A stretch of DNA of 34,381 nt, taken from NCBI GenBank assembly GCA_910585765.1, contig CAJUES010000035.1, positions 2,903-37,283 on the forward strand, read 5' to 3'. Below are positions 30,580 through 34,381 of the stretch, piece after piece. The position numbers and the translations under genes were made by a program. This DNA is from an uncultured Lachnospiraceae bacterium. GTDB taxonomy: Bacteria; Bacillota; Clostridia; Lachnospirales; Lachnospiraceae. The notes beneath the pieces are model-generated. The model searched no databases and had not been told where the DNA came from. It saw nothing but the letters and a program-made list of their open reading frames with translations. Positions within the stretch are counted from its first letter, which is position 1. Each line of letters begins with the position of its first letter.

Positions 30580-33030
30580 TCACTGCATGTTTTTCATCAT
30601 CTCCGCCAACTGAGCCATCGCCTCCGGATCATTGTTTGCCGCGCCTGCCGCAGCCTGCATCAGCGCGAGCGGCGTCGCTCCTCCGCCCTGCTGCACGAGA
30701 CGGATCAGCGGTGTGTTGAACACAATGCTGATCGTAAAGAGAAACTCGGAACTGTTCTCATCACCTCCGCAGCTTTGCAGGATTCCGCCCTTCATGCCCT
30801 CCATGATCTGCCCTACGACCGGATTGTCCTTCATGTCGTTCAATGTATTTAACAAGGTGTACTCTCCCGGCTTTTCCAGTTCAAAAGGCGTGATTTCCTG
30901 TCCGTAAAGCTTTTCAAAATCAGAAATCTTCGGCTTGCCCGACGGATGGATATACCAGCCGGGTATTCCTTCGGATTTCAATGTATCCACTGTCCCCTGC
31001 ACACTGATATCCTGCACAAGCCTGATGTCAGCACTGGAAGTTCCGGCCAGAATCTGATACTGCCCTGTCAGCACTTCCCAATTCCGGGTGTCCACATCAT
31101 AGTGGGCGAAGGATCTCCAGTCCAGTGTGACCGCGACTTCTTTTTCCTCTCCGGCCTCCAGATATACTTTGCAGAAACCTTTCAGTTCCTTCTGCACCTT
31201 AAAAATATCCGGTGTCCGGTCAGCCACATAGATCTGCACGACCTCCGCGCCCGCCCTGCTTCCTGTGTTCTTCACCCTGCAGGAAACAGCGCACGCACCA
31301 TCCTTCCCTGACAGATCCCACACAAAGTCTCCGCCAGCCGTACTTCCGCCACATTTTATATTCAGACCGGAAAGTGCAAACTGTGTGTAGCTCAATCCAT
31401 GCCCAAACGGAAACTGTACCGGGATTCCCGCCTTTTCATAATAACGGTAACCAATATAGATGCTCTCCGCATACTCCACCTGCCTCGGGTTTACTCCAAA
31501 TGTCTCCGATGAGGAGCAGTCCTTATAGGAGACCGGATATGTCTCCGCCAGCTTGCCGCTGGGATTTGCGGTGCCATACAGCAGGTTTGCCCCCGCCTCA
31601 CCGACCGCCTGTCCGCCCAGATACAGGTTCAGGACTGCCTTTACGTCCGCAAGCCATGGCATTTCCACGGGACTTCCGCCCATCAGCACGACGACAACAT
31701 TCGGATTCACCTTTGCAATCTCGCTGACCAGCTCACAGTGGCTCTCCGGCATCACCATATGCTGTCTGTCATACCCCTCCGACTCATAAGAGTCCGGAAG
31801 GCCCACGACGAGTACGGCCACGTCAGCCTCCTTCGCGCCGTCAACTGCCCGCTGCAGCTCATCCGCATTCTTCTCCCCACCCAACTCATACGAGGGATAG
31901 TATGCCACATTTCCGCCTGCCGCCTCCATGGCTGCGCGCAGACTGGACAGCTTTGTCGGATTGATATGGGAAGATCCCGCCCCCTGATAGCGGACTTGTT
32001 CAGCCATCACGCCGCACAGGGCGATCCTGGCTGTCTTCTCCAAAGGCAGGACTGCATCCTCATTTTTTAATAACACGGCGCTTTCCGCAGCAATTTCCCT
32101 TGCAAGGTTATGGTGTGCCTCCGCGTCAAACGAATACCCGTCCGAAATGCCGCTGCGGGTTTCCCGTGCCTTCCACGCCAGCTTTATGATCCGCTCCACA
32201 CAGGCATCAATGTCAGCCTCCGACAGCTTTCCTTCCGCCACGGCCCGCTTCACGTCCTCATCAAACATTCCACTGCTGCTTGGCATTTCCAGGTCACAGC
32301 CCGCCTGAAACGCCCTGATGCGGTCATTCATCGCGCCCCAGTCTGTGACGACCAGCCCCTGGAATCCCCACTCATCCCGCAGGATATCAGTCAGGAGTCT
32401 TTTATTGTCACTGGAAAAAGTTCCGTTTATCTTGTTGTAGGAGCACATCACGGTATCCGGCTGCCCCTCCTTCACTGCCATTTCGAAAGCGGGCAGATAG
32501 ATCTCGCGCAGTGCGCGCTCATCCACCATGCTGTCCCCCATCATGCGGTCCTGCTCCTGATTGTTCGCCGCATAATGTTTTAAACTGGTTCCCACACCCT
32601 TACTCTGCACGCCGCGGATCCAATTCGTGCCCATCACCCCCGCCAGATAAGGGTCTTCGCTGAAATATTCAAAATTGCGCCCGCAAAGCGGATTGCGCTT
32701 CATACACACGCCCGGCCCTAAGACCACATCCACGCCGTAGTGCAGCGCCTCCTCGCCGATTGCTTCCCCCATCCTGCGCAGCAGCCGGGGATTCCATGAC
32801 GCCGCACTGGCGGACGCTGTCGGGAAACAGGTTGATTGTTCACTCCGGTTGATTCCGAGATGATCTGACTCCCCTTTTTGTGTCCGCAGGCCATGCGGCC
32901 CGTCGGACATGAAAAAGGAGGGTATCCCATACTGTTCCATGCTCTCTGATTCCCAGAAACCCGCACCCGAACAGAGTTTTATCTTATCTTCCAATGTCAT
33001 CTTTGCAACGACTTCCCTGACTTCATTCAT
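30580..33030 (-). CDS. Glycoside hydrolase family 3, beta-glucosidase type
   Basis: 816 residues, no signal peptide. Domains: GH3 N-terminal barrel (1-290) with SDGPHGLRTQKG, KHYAANNQEQDR (151-162) and nucleophile Asp230 in LVVTDWGAMND; GH3 C-terminal alpha/beta domain (about 315-535) with acid/base candidate Glu418 in YESEGYDRQ; fibronectin-III-like domain (about 590-670, GHGLSYTQFALS before it, VVQIYVAD inside); and a helical tail (about 700-816) related in style to the tail of the GH2 enzyme in this window. Activity: beta-glucosidase, xylosidase or similar on imported oligosaccharides. AGGAGGAG precedes the ATG. Downstream partner of the GPH carrier gene, 18 bp apart. Confidence 0.93.
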   Translation of the reverse strand: MNEVREVVAKMTLEDKIKLCSGAGFWESESMEQYGIPSFFMSDGPHGLRTQKGESDHLGINRSEQSTCFPTASASAASWNPRLLRRMGEAIGEEALHYGVDVVLGPGVCMKRNPLCGRNFEYFSEDPYLAGVMGTNWIRGVQSKGVGTSLKHYAANNQEQDRMMGDSMVDERALREIYLPAFEMAVKEGQPDTVMCSYNKINGTFSSDNKRLLTDILRDEWGFQGLVVTDWGAMNDRIRAFQAGCDLEMPSSSGMFDEDVKRAVAEGKLSEADIDACVERIIKLAWKARETRSGISDGYSFDAEAHHNLAREIAAESAVLLKNEDAVLPLEKTARIALCGVMAEQVRYQGAGSSHINPTKLSSLRAAMEAAGGNVAYYPSYELGGEKNADELQRAVDGAKEADVAVLVVGLPDSYESEGYDRQHMVMPESHCELVSEIAKVNPNVVVVLMGGSPVEMPWLADVKAVLNLYLGGQAVGEAGANLLYGTANPSGKLAETYPVSYKDCSSSETFGVNPRQVEYAESIYIGYRYYEKAGIPVQFPFGHGLSYTQFALSGLNIKCGGSTAGGDFVWDLSGKDGACAVSCRVKNTGSRAGAEVVQIYVADRTPDIFKVQKELKGFCKVYLEAGEEKEVAVTLDWRSFAHYDVDTRNWEVLTGQYQILAGTSSADIRLVQDISVQGTVDTLKSEGIPGWYIHPSGKPKISDFEKLYGQEITPFELEKPGEYTLLNTLNDMKDNPVVGQIMEGMKGGILQSCGGDENSSEFLFTISIVFNTPLIRLVQQGGGATPLALMQAAAGAANNDPEAMAQLAEMMKNMQ

Positions 33031-33048
33031 CGTTCTCTCCTCCTGATT

Positions 33049-34381
33049 CTAAAACGTTTCCTTCTGCGATCTGCGTTTTTCCAGTTCCTCTTTGATCTCC
33101 GGCAGCTTTGCCTCCAGGTCAAACTTCACCGCACAGATGAACATGACGAGGAACAGCACAAACGGAATGTAAATGTTAAATGCATAAATCGCCTGTCTCG
33201 TCGCCGCTGTCGCCACTGTCATGGACGCGTCATAGTGCGCGAGCGCAAGGCACCAGCCAACCACTGCCGCGCCAAGTCCGTTCCCGACCTTGCCGCCAAA
33301 CCCTGTCGCACTCTGCGAGCAGGCCACCATCCTGTTGCCGTACTTGTACGCATTGTAATCGATCGCCATGGCTGTCGTCACACCGAGCAGGCACATCATC
33401 GGAATGTTTGCAAAGGAGCTGATGCAGCCAAGGATCGTGTTGTACCAGAAATGGGTGGGATTGAGTATGCGCAGGATATTTGCAACCATCCCCAGCAGGA
33501 AACTCACGCGCAGCGTCCTTACGACGCCAAGCTTCTTGTTCATCGGACCAACCATGACAAATCCCAGGATTGTCGGGATCATTCCGACTGCGCCGAGGAT
33601 TGCCACCAGATTGTCGTCACCGTATATCCATTTGCAGTAATATGTACCGGAAGAATTGGCCAGTCCGTAGGTAACGTTGGACATCAGTCCCATGATCAGC
33701 GCCAGCACCCAGTACTTATTTCCAAAAAGCTTACCAATGGCATCAGACAGCGGTATTGCCTCATCCAGCTCATTTTCCTCTGCCGGTGTCTCTGCAACGC
33801 CGTCAGCAGTTGCTGTTTCCTTACTCTTTTTATAACAGAGCAGCAGACAGAGTGCAACGATCAATGCAACGGCTGCCGCAAACTTTATCCATGCGCTCTG
33901 CGTGCCGCCAAGTGCGTTTGTAATCGGAATCACCGCCAGCACGATCGCCATTCCCGGAACATAGCCTGCCAGGGCACGGTACACGCCCATCTTGCCGCGC
34001 TCCTCAGAGCTGTTTGTCCTCACGACCTGCAGCGACGCATAGGGAATTGCAATCGCCGTGTAGATTACCGAAGTCATCAGCAGATTGGTAACCAGCATAT
34101 AGGCAATCTGCAGTCCCGCGCTTCCTTTCGGGACGGTAAACAACAACAGCATCATAAGGGCAGCCGGTATCGCCATCTTCAGAATCCACGGTCTGTACCG
34201 CTCTTTACCCGGCTTTGTATGGTCAATGATGTTACCCATAATGATATCCGTGAACGCGTCAATAATTTTGGTGACCATGAACACGGTCGCGACCATCCCT
34301 GCCGCCAGCCCTGCCTTGTCCGTATAAAAACTCATACTTCGCATACTAAAAACAGGCATATCATTGGAAGCTATGCCACCT
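33049..34381 (-). CDS. GPH-family glycoside:cation symporter (5' end beyond window)
   Basis: At least 443 codons; the frame stays open to the window edge (GGIASNDMPVFSMRSMSFYT), so the internal ATG at 34359 is not the true start. About 12 membrane helices. Family marks: FYTDKAGLAAGMVATVFMVT, IIDAFTDIIMGNIIDHTKPG and the loop KERYRPWIL; a charged central loop at about 195-215 and a basic/acidic tail follow. It imports the substrate of the GH3 enzyme next to it (inference; beta-glucosides or xylosides). It differs clearly from the GPH carrier of the hexuronide operon, so it is a separate system. Confidence 0.9.
   Translation of the reverse strand, partial: GGIASNDMPVFSMRSMSFYTDKAGLAAGMVATVFMVTKIIDAFTDIIMGNIIDHTKPGKERYRPWILKMAIPAALMMLLLFTVPKGSAGLQIAYMLVTNLLMTSVIYTAIAIPYASLQVVRTNSSEERGKMGVYRALAGYVPGMAIVLAVIPITNALGGTQSAWIKFAAAVALIVALCLLLCYKKSKETATADGVAETPAEENELDEAIPLSDAIGKLFGNKYWVLALIMGLMSNVTYGLANSSGTYYCKWIYGDDNLVAILGAVGMIPTILGFVMVGPMNKKLGVVRTLRVSFLLGMVANILRILNPTHFWYNTILGCISSFANIPMMCLLGVTTAMAIDYNAYKYGNRMVACSQSATGFGGKVGNGLGAAVVGWCLALAHYDASMTVATAATRQAIYAFNIYIPFVLFLVMFICAVKFDLEAKLPEIKEELEKRRSQKETF

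Overview
The window looks like chromosome of an anaerobic, butyrate-forming Firmicute, most likely a gut Lachnospiraceae (inference). The reasons are a complete crotonyl-CoA/butyrate gene set with both ptb-buk and thl-crt-hbd-bcd-etfBA, GGAGG-type ribosome binding sites, Firmicute-type mobile genes (large serine recombinases, DUF6870, DUF6551), GPH-type sugar permeases and a cytoplasmic-type subtilase. Core genes are fairly GC-rich; the block at about 28.1-30.6 kb is clearly AT-rich and foreign-looking.

Layout. (1) 1-4418, minus strand: end of an integrated mobile element. Reading in transcription order from about 4.1 kb down: a broken SymE-like/ParB-like gene, a DUF6551 ParB-like protein, a DUF6870 protein, a 37-residue ORF and two translationally coupled serine recombinases, the second cut by the window edge. 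A 158-bp inverted-repeat-bounded piece (4261-4418) marks the boundary and supplies the last codons of the neighbouring subtilase gene. (2) 4398-6101: subtilase with a complete catalytic triad. (3) 6254-16273: a hexuronide-use operon on the minus strand (GH2, GPH permease, HAD hydrolase, NagZ-like GH3, UxuA, SDR-type fructuronate reductase), ended by a strong terminator and faced by a divergent AraC-type regulator. (4) 16284-17584: two-gene ThrE-type amino-acid exporter. (5) 17808-20058: ptb-buk on the plus strand, with a good promoter, a Rex-like box over its -10 and a terminator. (6) 20081-20623: Uma2-family protein. (7) 20762-27472: the butyrate operon on the minus strand, thl-crt-(54-aa membrane protein)-hbd-bcd-etfB-etfA, with a Rex-like box in the thl promoter and several intergenic stem-loops. 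(8) 27640-30537: an M23 peptidase gene missing its 5' half, fused to an AT-rich serine-recombinase element. (9) 30580-34381: a second GH3 (beta-glucosidase type) and GPH permease pair, the permease cut by the right edge.

Together: the hexuronide operon brings in glycosides, removes terminal sugars and turns fructuronate into 2-keto-3-deoxygluconate, which feeds pyruvate and acetyl-CoA. The thl-to-etf operon condenses and reduces acetyl-CoA to butyryl-CoA with electron bifurcation by Bcd-Etf, and Ptb-Buk converts that to butyrate with ATP gain. Rex-like sites in front of both butyrate units suggest shared redox control.

No tRNA, rRNA, CRISPR array, defence system or recognisable riboswitch was seen. 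The least expected items are the 54-aa two-helix protein inside the butyrate operon, the coupled recombinase start at the left edge, and the two element-gene junctions (subtilase and M23).
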